DNA of 32,436 nucleotides. Source: HRBIN29 sp034431815. Its GTDB lineage: Bacteria; Chloroflexota; Dehalococcoidia; Tepidiformales; Tepidiformaceae. The stretch spans positions 1 through 32,436 of the forward strand of contig DAOUCS010000176.1 in assembly GCA_034431815.1 (NCBI GenBank), written 5' to 3'. The notes under the pieces were generated by a model, which had not been told where the DNA came from, did not search any database, and saw only the letters and a list, made by a program, of their open reading frames with translations. Positions 1-7,645 of the stretch are shown in pieces (positions within the stretch are counted from its first letter, which is position 1; each line of letters starts with the position of its first letter). The translations under genes were made by a program, and so were the position numbers.

Positions 1-1
1 A

Positions 2-1045
2 GCCCGCCTCGAGGAGCGCGAGGAGGCGCTCAGTCCGTTTGCCGCACGTTCCGCCACCAGCCGCGGGCGGAAGCGACCGGAGGAGCCGTCACCGCTCCGA
101 ACCGAATACCAGCGCGACCGCGACCGCATCCTCCACACGAAGGCGTTCCGCCGGCTGAAACACAAGACGCAGGTGTTCATCGCGCCCCAGCAGGATCACT
201 TCGTCACGCGGATGACGCACACCCTGCTCGTCGCGCAGGTGTCGCGGACGATCGCCCGGGCACTGAACCTGAACGAGGACCTTGCCGAAGCCGCGGCTCT
301 CGGGCACGACATCGGCCACGGGCCCTTCGGCCATGCCGGCGAGGAGGCCCTGGCGGAGCTATTGCCGGACGGCTTCCGCCACAACTACCAATCAGTGCGC
401 GTGCTCGACCGGCTCGAGAACGGTGGCCAGGGGCTTAACCTGACGTACGAGGTTCTCGACGCGATCGAAAAATCGAGCAAGGCACGCGAGGACATCCTCG
501 CCGAGGGTTGGGGCGTGCCCGTCACGCTCGAAGGGCAGGTGGTGAAGATCGCCGATGCGATCGCCTACCTGAATCACGACATCGACGACGCGCTCCGCGC
601 CGGAGTCATCACCGAAGAGGATTTGCCCGACGCCGCCCGGAAGCTGGGGGCGAATCACCGCGAGCGGCTCGACACCATGATCCGCGACATCGTCGAGGCG
701 AGCTGGGACGCGACGGGCGAACGGGGAACATCCGTAACGCCCGTCATCACCTTCTCGCCTCGCGTGCACGCGTTGGCGAACGACCTCCGCGACTTCATGT
801 TCGAACGCGTGTACTTTTACGACGCCACGAGACGCGAAGCCGAGCGGTGCAAGGCGATCGTCCGCTTCCTCTTCCGCTACTTCCTCGAGCATCCGGAGGA
901 GATCTCGCCCGGGTTCTCTCTCCCGGAGGACCCCGTCGAGCGGCGTGCCGCGGATTACATCAGCGGCATGACCGATCGGTTCGCCATCCGCCTCGCGAGG
1001 GAGCTCGGCTGCCCGGAAGCGCTCGATTGGCCTGGCATCGCGTAA
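2..1045 (+). CDS. dgt: dGTPase-like HD-domain triphosphohydrolase (5' end cut by window)
   Basis: Predicted deoxyguanosinetriphosphate triphosphohydrolase-like protein, which hydrolyses dNTPs to nucleoside and triphosphate in the cytoplasm. The frame is open from base 2, so the gene starts before the window; an ATG at 173 is internal, because residues upstream of it (for example the stretch reading RTEYQRDRDRILHTKAFRRL) are the conserved N-terminus of the family. About 347 codons are visible, near the usual length of the short dGTPase subfamily, so probably only a few to some tens of residues are missing. The metal-binding HD signature is intact: a His in RMTHTL, then GHDIGHGPFGH, then the distant Asp in KIADAIAY. 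It lies upstream of a membrane protein and dnaG on the same strand; in related genomes dgt and dnaG are often neighbours, which fits dNTP control next to replication priming. The exact substrate (dGTP or other dNTPs) cannot be read from the sequence. Confidence 0.93.
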   Translation, partial: ARLEEREEALSPFAARSATSRGRKRPEEPSPLRTEYQRDRDRILHTKAFRRLKHKTQVFIAPQQDHFVTRMTHTLLVAQVSRTIARALNLNEDLAEAAALGHDIGHGPFGHAGEEALAELLPDGFRHNYQSVRVLDRLENGGQGLNLTYEVLDAIEKSSKAREDILAEGWGVPVTLEGQVVKIADAIAYLNHDIDDALRAGVITEEDLPDAARKLGANHRERLDTMIRDIVEASWDATGERGTSVTPVITFSPRVHALANDLRDFMFERVYFYDATRREAERCKAIVRFLFRYFLEHPEEISPGFSLPEDPVERRAADYISGMTDRFAIRLARELGCPEALDWPGIA

Positions 1046-1074
1046 GGCCGGGTTGGGAGGAGCCGGAAACTCGG

Positions 1075-1104
1075 TTGCCTCTACGGTGACGCGCTGTCGA
1101 TAAT
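1075..1104 (+). promoter_or_regulatory. candidate promoter for the SH3/CARDB membrane protein
   Basis: TTGCCT at 1075-1080 and GATAAT at 1099-1104 are separated by 18 bases, close to the sigma-70 type consensus. Transcription would begin near 1111, just ahead of the start codon at 1128 or 1134. The call rests on pattern only. Confidence 0.4.
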
Positions 1105-1127
1105 CGGCCAGGGGGCCCCGCCCCAGT

Positions 1128-2630
1128 GTGACCATGAGCGACCGTTTTCGACATGAGCCGCCGCGGGAGCCGGTGATCGGCGAGGAGTACCCGCCAGTCA
1201 TCGGCGGGTACGGCGCCGACGAGCCCGTCATCGGTCAGGCGGAGCCCGAGTGGGCGGGTGAGCCCGAATACGAGGACGAGACCTACGACGCGGAGTGGGA
1301 GTACGGGTATCCCGAACCCGAGCCCAGCGAGGCGCGCCAGCCCCTTCTGTACGTCTTCCTCGCTCTCGTTCTCGGCTTTGCGGCTGTGCTCGCGTACCTC
1401 GTGCTGGATAGCATCCGCTCCGACGGGACCGCCGAGCCCTCGGCCGCCCTCGTTATCGACCGGCCCCTCAACGAAGATCGAATAACCGTCGGCACCGACG
1501 CCGAGGTCGCCGTGCGCGCCGCGGCCGACGAACCCATAACCCGCTTCGAGCTGTACCTCAACGGGCGGCTCGCGGACAGCCGCGAGCCAGGCCCGCCCCA
1601 GAACGGCGTTTACTCGGCGCTCCTGCGCTTCCGACTGGAAACGCCCGGTGTATACGAACTCCAAGTGCGGGCGGTCCTTCAATCGGGCGCGGTGAAGGAA
1701 TCCGACCGTATCCGCGTCGTCGGGGTCGAGACCGTTGGCGAGCGCCCGGTGACGATCGAGGGCGAAGTGATTGCGGCCACCAGCGTCCGGACAGGTCCGG
1801 GCGATTCCTACCCGTCCCTCCGCACCCTGGAGGCGGGGACCCGCGTGCGGGTCACGGCCCGCACCACCGACAACGCCTGGCTGCTTCTCGAAGGCGGCGG
1901 GTGGGTGCGGCGCAGCGCGATCCGCTTGCTCGATTCCATCGAGTTCCTCCCGCGCCGCGACCCCACACCGACGCCGGTGCCGACGCAGACGCCGACACCG
2001 GAAGCGTCGCCGTCGCCGTCGCCCTCGCCTACACCGGGGCGCGACCGGCCCGACCTCACGCCGGTGAACGCGTCGCTGGGGAACGGCGGAACGGCGCTCG
2101 TGATTACGGTCGCGAACCTCTCCCCCGCGGCCTACGAGGGGCCGCTGGAGATCGAGGTGTCGGGCCTCCCCGACGGGAGCCGCTCCCGCGTCTTCCAGGT
2201 GAGCATCCACGAGAACGGGAACGCGGCGGTAACCTTCGACCTCGGCGCTGCAATCACCGGTTCGGCAACCGTCCGCGTCACGCTCGATCCCAGCAACGCG
2301 GTCGCCGAGCTCTCGGAGGACAACAACAGCGCCACGTTCACCCTCGCGCCGCCGACGCCGGCGCCGAGCCTCTCCATCGCCAGCGCGGAGGTGGATGGGA
2401 ACCAAGTCCGTGTGCGCGTGCGGAATGATGGTGGACCGCTGGCCGCAACCTCCGTGACCGTTCGCGTCACAGCCGGAAGCGAATCGCAGCAGGCCACGCG
2501 GAACATCGCCCTCGCCAGCGGCCAGGAGGCGGAATTCACGGTTGCCCGCCCTGTCGCGTCCGGCACCGCGACGGTGGAGGTGCTCATCTCGGGGACGGTG
2601 GTTGCCAGCACCACCGTCGCCCTGCCGTAG
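1128..2630 (+). CDS. membrane-anchored protein with bacterial SH3 and CARDB-like domains, function unknown
   Basis: Not a named family that I recognise. Residues 1-70 are very acidic and Pro-rich and contain the tetrapeptide PVIG three times (residues 15-18, 23-26 and 33-36). One membrane helix follows at about 72-93. Next come an Ig-like beta region (about 105-197), a bacterial SH3 domain (about 208-268, with the typical VRTGPGDSYPSL start and a GWVRRSAI end), a Pro/Thr/Ser linker (279-307) and a CARDB-like module (308-405, ending in the usual AVAELSEDNNSATF pattern). A final beta-rich segment (412-500) resembles a second, weaker CARDB repeat. This suggests a single-pass protein with its C-terminal part outside the cell, perhaps touching the cell wall or other surface proteins. 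The start may be GTG 1128 or ATG 1134; neither has a clear ribosome site. It lies between dgt and dnaG on the same strand, with no evident functional link. Confidence 0.8.
   Translation: MTMSDRFRHEPPREPVIGEEYPPVIGGYGADEPVIGQAEPEWAGEPEYEDETYDAEWEYGYPEPEPSEARQPLLYVFLALVLGFAAVLAYLVLDSIRSDGTAEPSAALVIDRPLNEDRITVGTDAEVAVRAAADEPITRFELYLNGRLADSREPGPPQNGVYSALLRFRLETPGVYELQVRAVLQSGAVKESDRIRVVGVETVGERPVTIEGEVIAATSVRTGPGDSYPSLRTLEAGTRVRVTARTTDNAWLLLEGGGWVRRSAIRLLDSIEFLPRRDPTPTPVPTQTPTPEASPSPSPSPTPGRDRPDLTPVNASLGNGGTALVITVANLSPAAYEGPLEIEVSGLPDGSRSRVFQVSIHENGNAAVTFDLGAAITGSATVRVTLDPSNAVAELSEDNNSATFTLAPPTPAPSLSIASAEVDGNQVRVRVRNDGGPLAATSVTVRVTAGSESQQATRNIALASGQEAEFTVARPVASGTATVEVLISGTVVASTTVALP
2594..2618 (+). 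terminator. hairpin at the 3' end of the SH3/CARDB gene
   Basis: A perfect 9-bp stem (2594-2602 with 2610-2618) and a 7-base loop fall on the last codons before the stop at 2628. No T-run follows, so it is a poor intrinsic terminator and may simply reflect Val/Thr codons. Confidence 0.25.
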
Positions 2631-2719
2631 GACGCGCGCGACGTAAACCCAGCGCGTGTGTTCAGAGTGCCGGCGAGGTATCGGCGGTCTCGGCGTCGTG
2701 CGCCTACCATGGGGCCGGC

Positions 2720-4543
2720 ATGAGCGCCGTCGACGAAATCAAGCGCCGCATCGACCCAGTGGCGTACATCGGGCGCACCGTCCGGCTCCAGAAGGCGGGG
2801 CGGAACTTCCGCGGCTTGTGCCCGTTCCACACCGAGAAGACGCCCTCGTTCTACGTCTTCCCCGACCGCGGCACCTGGCGCTGCTTCGGCGCCTGCGGGG
2901 AAGGCGGCGACCTCTTCTCCTTCGTCATGAAGCGGGACAGCTGCAGTTTTCGCGAGGCGCTGGCAGAGCTCGCCCGCGAAGCGGGCGTCTCCCTGGCGGA
3001 GGAATCGCCCGAGCGCCGCTCCCGCCGCGAACACCTTGCCCGCGTGGTGAGTGCTGCGGTCGCCTTCTACGAATCCCGGCTTCGCTCGCCCGACGGCGAA
3101 GAGGCCCGGGCGCACCTCGAACGGCGCGGCCTGACACCGGAGACGATCGCTGCCTGGCATCTCGGTTGGGCGCCGGACGACTGGCGGGCTCTGCGCGACC
3201 ATCTTGCCGCTCGCGGGTACTCCGATGAGGACCTGCTCGCTACAGGGCTCGCCGTCGCTCCCGAGCACGGCGCGCCATACGACCGCTTCCGCGGGCGGAT
3301 CGTCATTCCCATCGCGGATGAGCGGGGGCTCTTCGTGGGCCTAGCCGGGCGGACCCTCCGCGGCGAAGAACCGAAGTACCTGAACTCTCCGCAGACAGAG
3401 CTCTTCGACAAGGGCCGCCTGCTGTTCGGCCTCCACGAGGCCGCTGCTGCAATCCGCGAATCGGGGGTCGCCGTTGTCGTCGAGGGCTACTTCGACGTCA
3501 TCGGTCCCTGGCAGGAGGGGTTCCGCAACATCGTCGCCACGATGGGCACGTCGCTCACCACCGAGCACGCGAAAGTGTTGCGGCGGTGGGCGAAGCGCGT
3601 CGTCCTCGCGCTCGACCCGGACGCCGCGGGCTTCGCCGCCGCGGAGCGGGCCGGCGATGTCCTCGGGGCGGTGCAGGCCACGCGCGGAGCGGAATCGCTG
3701 GCTGCCGTCGCCGACATCGAGCTCTTCGTCGCCCAGCTTCCCGAGGGCCGTGACCCGGACGATGTGGCCCGCGAGGACCCGGACGAATGGCGAAGGATCA
3801 TTGCTGAGGCGAAGCCGTTTCCGGAATTCGTCCTCCAACGCCTCATCGGCGGGGAGCGCCCCGGCACCCCAGCCGAAATTCGGGCGGCCGTCGAGCGGGC
3901 GGTGCCTGTCCTCCTGGCACTGCGAAATCCGGTTGACCGCGGAATCTACGTCCAGCGGCTGGCGCACACCTTCGGTGTCTCCGAGCCGGCCATTTGGGAG
4001 CGGCTGCGGCAGGCCCGGCGCGCGGCCGTCAACCGGCCCGTGCGCCGGGGGCCTCCCGCAGCCGAGCGCCCATCGCGCGAGGACATCTTCCTTGCTGTTC
4101 TCCTCCGCTACCCGACGCTCCGGGACCACGCCCGTCACATTCCCGAAACGCTGTTCGCTGACGTTCTCAATCGGGAACTGTTCGCCGCCTGGCGCGACGG
4201 TCGGGATTGGACGGGTGACGAGCTACTTCGGGGGCGGGCCGAGCGGCTCTCGGGGGTTCGTCTCCCGGACTCCCTTTCGCCGCAGGAGGCGCGGCGCGCC
4301 GCCACCGAGGCGCTCCAGCGCCTCCTGCGTGAACGCCAGAGCGAACGCTTGGCCGCTGCTGCGGCCGAGCTCGCGGAACTGGAGTCGCGCATCGGCTCGG
4401 CCACGCTGGCGGAAGCCGCCTGGCGCCTCTGGATGGGCGAGGACGTCGGCGACCCGAGCGCGGCGGACGCTGCCCACAAGGTGTTCGAAGCGATGGAGCT
4501 GGGCCGCGCGCTCCATCGGCCCGACGTCCCGGAGTTCGACTAG
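2720..4543 (+). CDS. dnaG: DNA primase
   Basis: Synthesises RNA primers for chromosome replication, working with the replicative helicase. Length (607 aa) is normal for DnaG. The N-terminal CHC2 zinc-binding domain is visible: C34 and H37 in CPFHTEKTPSF, then C55 and C59 in CFGACGEGGD. The last pair is spaced C-x3-C rather than the commoner C-x2-C. The catalytic core follows, with the TOPRIM glutamate in VVVVEGYFDVI and the DPD motif in LALDPDAAG, both typical of bacterial primases. The C-terminal ~180 residues (helicase-binding region) are Ala/Arg/Glu-rich and poorly conserved, as usual. The ATG at 2720 is preceded by GGGG (2711-2714), a weak ribosome site; a TACCAT element at 2705-2710 also leaves room for a nearly leaderless transcript. 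In many bacteria dnaG is followed by the principal sigma factor gene; here a non-coding gap and a convergent HD-GYP gene follow instead. Confidence 0.97.
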   Translation: MSAVDEIKRRIDPVAYIGRTVRLQKAGRNFRGLCPFHTEKTPSFYVFPDRGTWRCFGACGEGGDLFSFVMKRDSCSFREALAELAREAGVSLAEESPERRSRREHLARVVSAAVAFYESRLRSPDGEEARAHLERRGLTPETIAAWHLGWAPDDWRALRDHLAARGYSDEDLLATGLAVAPEHGAPYDRFRGRIVIPIADERGLFVGLAGRTLRGEEPKYLNSPQTELFDKGRLLFGLHEAAAAIRESGVAVVVEGYFDVIGPWQEGFRNIVATMGTSLTTEHAKVLRRWAKRVVLALDPDAAGFAAAERAGDVLGAVQATRGAESLAAVADIELFVAQLPEGRDPDDVAREDPDEWRRIIAEAKPFPEFVLQRLIGGERPGTPAEIRAAVERAVPVLLALRNPVDRGIYVQRLAHTFGVSEPAIWERLRQARRAAVNRPVRRGPPAAERPSREDIFLAVLLRYPTLRDHARHIPETLFADVLNRELFAAWRDGRDWTGDELLRGRAERLSGVRLPDSLSPQEARRAATEALQRLLRERQSERLAAAAAELAELESRIGSATLAEAAWRLWMGEDVGDPSAADAAHKVFEAMELGRALHRPDVPEFD

Positions 4544-4581
4544 GTCTCGCCTTGCCCGTCGGTGAACGGCTCGCCACCGAG

Positions 4582-4611
4582 TTGACACCCTGTGTCCACT
4601 TCGTGTACGAA
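4582..4611 (+). promoter_or_regulatory. promoter-like element in the dnaG/HD-GYP gap
   Basis: A perfect TTGACA (4582-4587) is followed after 18 bases by TACGAA (4606-4611). The -35 hexamer overlaps a small dyad, GACAC-CCT-GTGTC (4584-4596), which could be an operator. No convincing protein gene lies downstream on this strand, so it would drive a short non-coding transcript or an antisense RNA to the HD-GYP gene. Confidence 0.4.
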
Positions 4612-4617
4612 GGAACG

Positions 4618-4742
4618 GCCGAGCGGCTCGCTGCCCGGCAGACACGCGGGAGGTGCAGCTCCAGTGGCGAAGATCATCCGGTGGTAGGTCGTGCACCTCA
4701 CCCAAGGCCGCGGCTGACCGCTCGCACCGGTCTGCCGCGGCC
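4618..4742 (+). ncRNA. candidate small RNA (unrecognised family)
   Basis: If the promoter at 4582-4611 is used, a transcript of about 125 nt would start near 4618 and end at the strong hairpin at 4706-4742. It would contain a further 8-bp stem (4650-4657 GAGGTGCA with 4692-4699 TGCACCTC) closing a 34-nt loop. I compared it by eye with SRP RNA, tmRNA, RNase P RNA and c-di-GMP riboswitch core motifs and found none of them. A 67-codon reading frame over 4552-4755 has no recognisable features. The call is tentative. Confidence 0.25.
4706..4742. terminator. strong inverted repeat between convergent genes, possible bidirectional terminator
   Basis: Bases 4706-4714 pair with 4734-4742 (9 bp), one T-T mismatch follows (4715/4733), then 4716-4720 pair with 4728-4732 (5 bp) around a 7-base loop. 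Fourteen of 15 positions pair, nearly all G-C. It starts 9 bases past the stop codon of the minus-strand HD-GYP gene and lies 163 bases past the dnaG stop, where a shared terminator would be expected. No T-run flanks it on either side. Confidence 0.55.
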
Positions 4743-4751
4743 GCCGTATAC

Positions 4752-6158
4752 CTAGCTCGCCCGCCGGCTTGCCTCCTGCCGGGCGGCCCCTCGCGGAAGG
4801 TAGATGGGCTGGCCGCCAATGGTTGTCTCGCGCGCCCAGCGGGGGAAGAGCGCCTCGAACGCCTCGACGACGTTCGGGTCGAACTGCGTTCCCGCCCCGG
4901 CGAGAATCTCCCGAAGTGCCGCCTCCGGCGGCTGGCCCTTCCGGTAGGGTCGGTCGGAAACGACCGCGTCGTACGTGTCGCACACCGCGAAGATGCGCGC
5001 ACCGAGAGGGATCTGCTCCCCCTTCAGCCCCCGCGGATAGCCCTGGCCGTCCCACCGTTCGTGATGCGCGAGGACGATACGGGCAGCCGGACGTAGGTAC
5101 GGGACCTGAGCGAGGATCCGGTACCCGAGGGCGGGATGGCGCCGCATGAACTCCCACTCCTCCTCGGTGAGCGGCCCAGTCTTGCGCAAGATGGCGTCTG
5201 GGACGCCGATTTTGCCGACGTCGTGCATGAGGGCCCCTTGGTAAATCATCGCGAGCTCCTCTTCGTCCCGAATCCCGAGCTCGCGCGCCAGCTCGACGGC
5301 ATGGGCCGCCACCCGGGCCGAGTGTCCGCGCGTCTCCTGATCCCGCATGTCGAGCGCGGCTACGAGCGATTCGAGGGTGCCGCGGTAGGCCTCGGCGAGA
5401 CGCTCCGACATCTGGCGGATTTCGACGTAGGCAGTCCGCAGCTCGTCGTTCGCGCGCTCCAGCCGAAGGACGTTCTCGCGTGTCTTGTCGATGACCTGCT
5501 TCATCGCGTAGCGGCTCGCCGCCAGCGGCAGGACCAGAACGAGCAGGCCCGGGACACCGAGGTTCGCGTAGACAGCAGCGAACCCGCCCGAAGCCGCGGC
5601 CACAGCCAGGTAGTGCGGTGCGAGCCAGCCGAAGTTGGAAAGGAACACCGTGTCGGCGCGGCGGCCGCTGTCGAGCGCCATCGCCGCCGATACGAGCACG
5701 GAGGACGCGAGGAACATCGCACCGCCCGCCATGAGGCCGCCCAGCACGAGCATGGCTGCGCCGGTGAGGCCGTCCGTGGGCGGGGGGAGGGGCCACCCCG
5801 CGAGCGCGCCTGCGACCCCGGCGACGTTCGCCTGGCCGAAGTTAAAGAGGAGCTTCCGCTTCGATCGGTCGGTGAAGGCGTACCCCGCCAGCACTGCAGC
5901 GGTCTCCACCAGGACCGTAGCGCCCGCGCCGAGCCAAACCGCCGCCAAGACTGCCGCGGCGAACGCCACCGACACCCAGCCGTCGCGGTAGAGGCGGAAC
6001 GCGAACCGTTCGCTGCCCGCAGCGAGGATGAGGAGCACCGCCAGTCCGGCTGCGTCGTGCGGCGGTTGCCACCAGAGGGCGGCGGTGAATGCCACCGCTC
6101 CGCAGGCGAATACGACAGCCACAAAGAAGCGCAGCCATCGGCTGGGCTGGCGAATCAT
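4752..6158 (-). CDS. membrane HD-GYP domain protein, probable cyclic-di-GMP phosphodiesterase
   Basis: Predicted to hydrolyse cyclic di-GMP at the inner face of the membrane. From the chosen ATG (6158) the protein has 468 residues. A multi-pass hydrophobic region of several helices (about 8-212) resembles the MASE-type sensor regions found before signalling domains. A coiled-coil stretch (about 215-258) and the HD-GYP domain (about 260-430) follow. Catalytic motifs are intact: HSARV, HDVGKIGVPD (H312, D313), and HHERWDGQGYP, which carries the name-giving GYP. The longer frame up to 6290 was not used, because the added residues are non-hydrophobic and low in recognisable content, while the chosen Met directly precedes the first membrane helix. 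No clear ribosome site is seen at either start. There is no GGDEF partner in the window. Its 3' end faces dnaG across the inverted repeat at 4706-4742. Confidence 0.9.
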   Translation of the reverse strand: MIRQPSRWLRFFVAVVFACGAVAFTAALWWQPPHDAAGLAVLLILAAGSERFAFRLYRDGWVSVAFAAAVLAAVWLGAGATVLVETAAVLAGYAFTDRSKRKLLFNFGQANVAGVAGALAGWPLPPPTDGLTGAAMLVLGGLMAGGAMFLASSVLVSAAMALDSGRRADTVFLSNFGWLAPHYLAVAAASGGFAAVYANLGVPGLLVLVLPLAASRYAMKQVIDKTRENVLRLERANDELRTAYVEIRQMSERLAEAYRGTLESLVAALDMRDQETRGHSARVAAHAVELARELGIRDEEELAMIYQGALMHDVGKIGVPDAILRKTGPLTEEEWEFMRRHPALGYRILAQVPYLRPAARIVLAHHERWDGQGYPRGLKGEQIPLGARIFAVCDTYDAVVSDRPYRKGQPPEAALREILAGAGTQFDPNVVEAFEALFPRWARETTIGGQPIYLPRGAARQEASRRAS

Positions 6159-6419
6159 TCTGTAGGTTGACTTCGGCCGAGAGGACCGCCGCCAACAGCC
6201 GCCGTTGCCTTCGAGTGAACGCAAGGGATGACGCAAGTCGGCCCTAACCGAAGGCTGGGCGAAGGCGAAGTGAACGTGCATACGAACCACGCTCGGGCTC
6301 GGCCGAACTCACGCACGACGGCGGAGCGCCAGAAGCCCGGCCTGACGCGCGGCGTTCCGCCGGCCGGCGGTGACAAACGGTGGAAATCGGGTGAACGCCC
6401 GCTCGGTCGGCTGGCAGTG

Positions 6420-6425
6420 TAGACT
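6420..6425 (+). promoter_or_regulatory. candidate -10 element giving a leaderless CoA-transferase mRNA
   Basis: TAGACT ends 8 bases before the ATG at 6434, and no ribosome site is visible. Initiation at the usual distance would begin at or next to the start codon. No good -35 hexamer is seen. The same TAGACT hexamer occurs upstream of the gene at 14227. Confidence 0.35.
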
Positions 6426-6433
6426 GTCGCACG

Positions 6434-7645
6434 ATGGAGCCACTAGCCGGAATCCGCGTCCTCGACTTCAGCCGCTACCAGCAAGGCCCCTTCGCTACGG
6501 TCATCCTGGCCGACCTGGGGGCCGACGTCATCAAGATCGAGCCGCCCGGCATCGGCGACTTCGGCCGGCGGCTTTGGAAGGAGCCGGACGGCTTCAGCGC
6601 GTTCTGGGAAGCGCTCGACCGGGGGAAGCGCTCGGTGGTGCTCGACCTCAAACGCCCCGAGGCCCGAGATGTCGTCCTCCGCATGGTCGAGCAGGTGGAT
6701 GTAGTGGTGGAGAACTTCCGGCCGGGGACGATGGAGGAGTGGCGCCTCGGCTACGAAACCCTGCGGGAGCGGAATCCGCGCCTCGTGTATGGGCAAGCGA
6801 CGGGCTGGGGCACGAAGGGCCCACTTGCGCGGCTTCCTTCGTTCGACCAAATAGCCCAGGCGCACTCCGGGTATTCCCAGCACGCAGGCGGAGGCCCCGG
6901 CCACCGGCCGGAAGTGCCGTTCCCCGGCCTGGCCGATCAGGTCAGCGGCATGAATCTGGCGCTTGCGGTGATGACGGGTCTCTTCGTGCGCGAGCGCACC
7001 GGCATCGGCCAGAAGGTCGAGGTGTCGCTCCTCGGCACCATGCTCGCCGTCCAGGCGCCGGAGATCCTCCACTACTTGCACTTCGGCGAGGAGCGGCCGC
7101 GTGAATTCCGCGCCTCGCCCATCGCCGGCCATTACGAATGCCGCGACGGCCGATGGGTGATGATTGTGTGCACCGACCAGAAGTTCTGGCCCCGCCTTTG
7201 CCGGGCGTTGCATCTCGAGCAGCTCATCGACGACGAGCGGTTCGCCCGCGGGCTCGGCCGCTGGCTCAACCGCGAGGAGCTGCAGCGCATCCTCGAGGCG
7301 CAGTTCAAAACGCAGGATTCGGCCTACTGGCTGGCCCGGCTGGAGGCTGAGGACGTCCCTTCGGCGCTCGTGCGAAGCTACGCCGAGGTGGCCGACGACG
7401 AGCAATCATGGGCGAACGGGTACCTGGCGGAGACCGACCACCCCCGCTTTGGACGCCAGCGCGTCGTCGGGCCCCACATCCAACTGAGCGCCACGCCTGC
7501 CCGGTTGAGCCGGCCTGCACCTGACCTCGGCGCCCATACCCTCGAAGTGCTGCGGGAATTCGGATTCGCCGAGCCCGAGCTGCGGCGTCTCCTCGAGGCC
7601 GGAGTCATTTGGGACCCGCAGGGCCAGGTTCCAGCCAGCCCGTAG
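6434..7645 (+). CDS. CaiB/BaiF family (class III) CoA-transferase
   Basis: Transfers CoA between carboxylic acids, or catalyses a related racemase step, through an aspartyl-CoA intermediate; acts in the cytoplasm as an interlocked dimer. The 403-residue length is normal. The N-terminus (PLAGIRVLDFSRYQQGPFAT, then LADLGADVIKIEPP) is the family signature. VVENFRPGTMEEWRLGY and the GTKGP loop follow. The probable nucleophile is D168 in GLADQVSGMNLA, followed by the typical ERTGIGQKVEVSLLGTM. Substrate cannot be assigned: the gene stands alone, without acyl-CoA dehydrogenase, hydratase or thiolase neighbours. Its last 41 bases overlap the last codons of the convergent cysS-like gene. The ATG at 6434 starts directly at the conserved N-terminus, and no Shine-Dalgarno sequence precedes it. 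Confidence 0.93.
   Translation: MEPLAGIRVLDFSRYQQGPFATVILADLGADVIKIEPPGIGDFGRRLWKEPDGFSAFWEALDRGKRSVVLDLKRPEARDVVLRMVEQVDVVVENFRPGTMEEWRLGYETLRERNPRLVYGQATGWGTKGPLARLPSFDQIAQAHSGYSQHAGGGPGHRPEVPFPGLADQVSGMNLALAVMTGLFVRERTGIGQKVEVSLLGTMLAVQAPEILHYLHFGEERPREFRASPIAGHYECRDGRWVMIVCTDQKFWPRLCRALHLEQLIDDERFARGLGRWLNREELQRILEAQFKTQDSAYWLARLEAEDVPSALVRSYAEVADDEQSWANGYLAETDHPRFGRQRVVGPHIQLSATPARLSRPAPDLGAHTLEVLREFGFAEPELRRLLEAGVIWDPQGQVPASP

Noticed and set aside
1964..2040. Apparent CCGACGCCG/CCGTCG tandem repeats that might be a mobile or CRISPR-like repeat
   Set aside because: They encode the Pro/Thr/Ser linker between the SH3 and CARDB domains. Units are irregular and lie wholly within the reading frame.
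960..2405. A 481-codon open frame on the minus strand opposite the SH3/CARDB gene
   Set aside because: Arg/Gly-rich low-complexity product without motifs. G+C-rich codon use on the plus strand keeps the opposite frame open. The plus-strand gene has clear domains.
4650..4699. Possible tRNA or cyclic-di-GMP riboswitch in the gap
   Set aside because: No T-loop GGTTCGA-type sequence, no acceptor stem and no riboswitch core. The stem found closes a 34-base loop of no known type.
4552..4755. A 67-codon frame in the dnaG/HD-GYP gap
   Set aside because: No motif or ribosome site, and it runs through the strong inverted repeat. A non-coding role of the gap is more likely.
6159..6290. N-terminal extension of the HD-GYP protein up to 6290
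   Set aside because: The added 44 residues are not hydrophobic and have no family-like content. The Met at 6158 directly precedes the first membrane helix.
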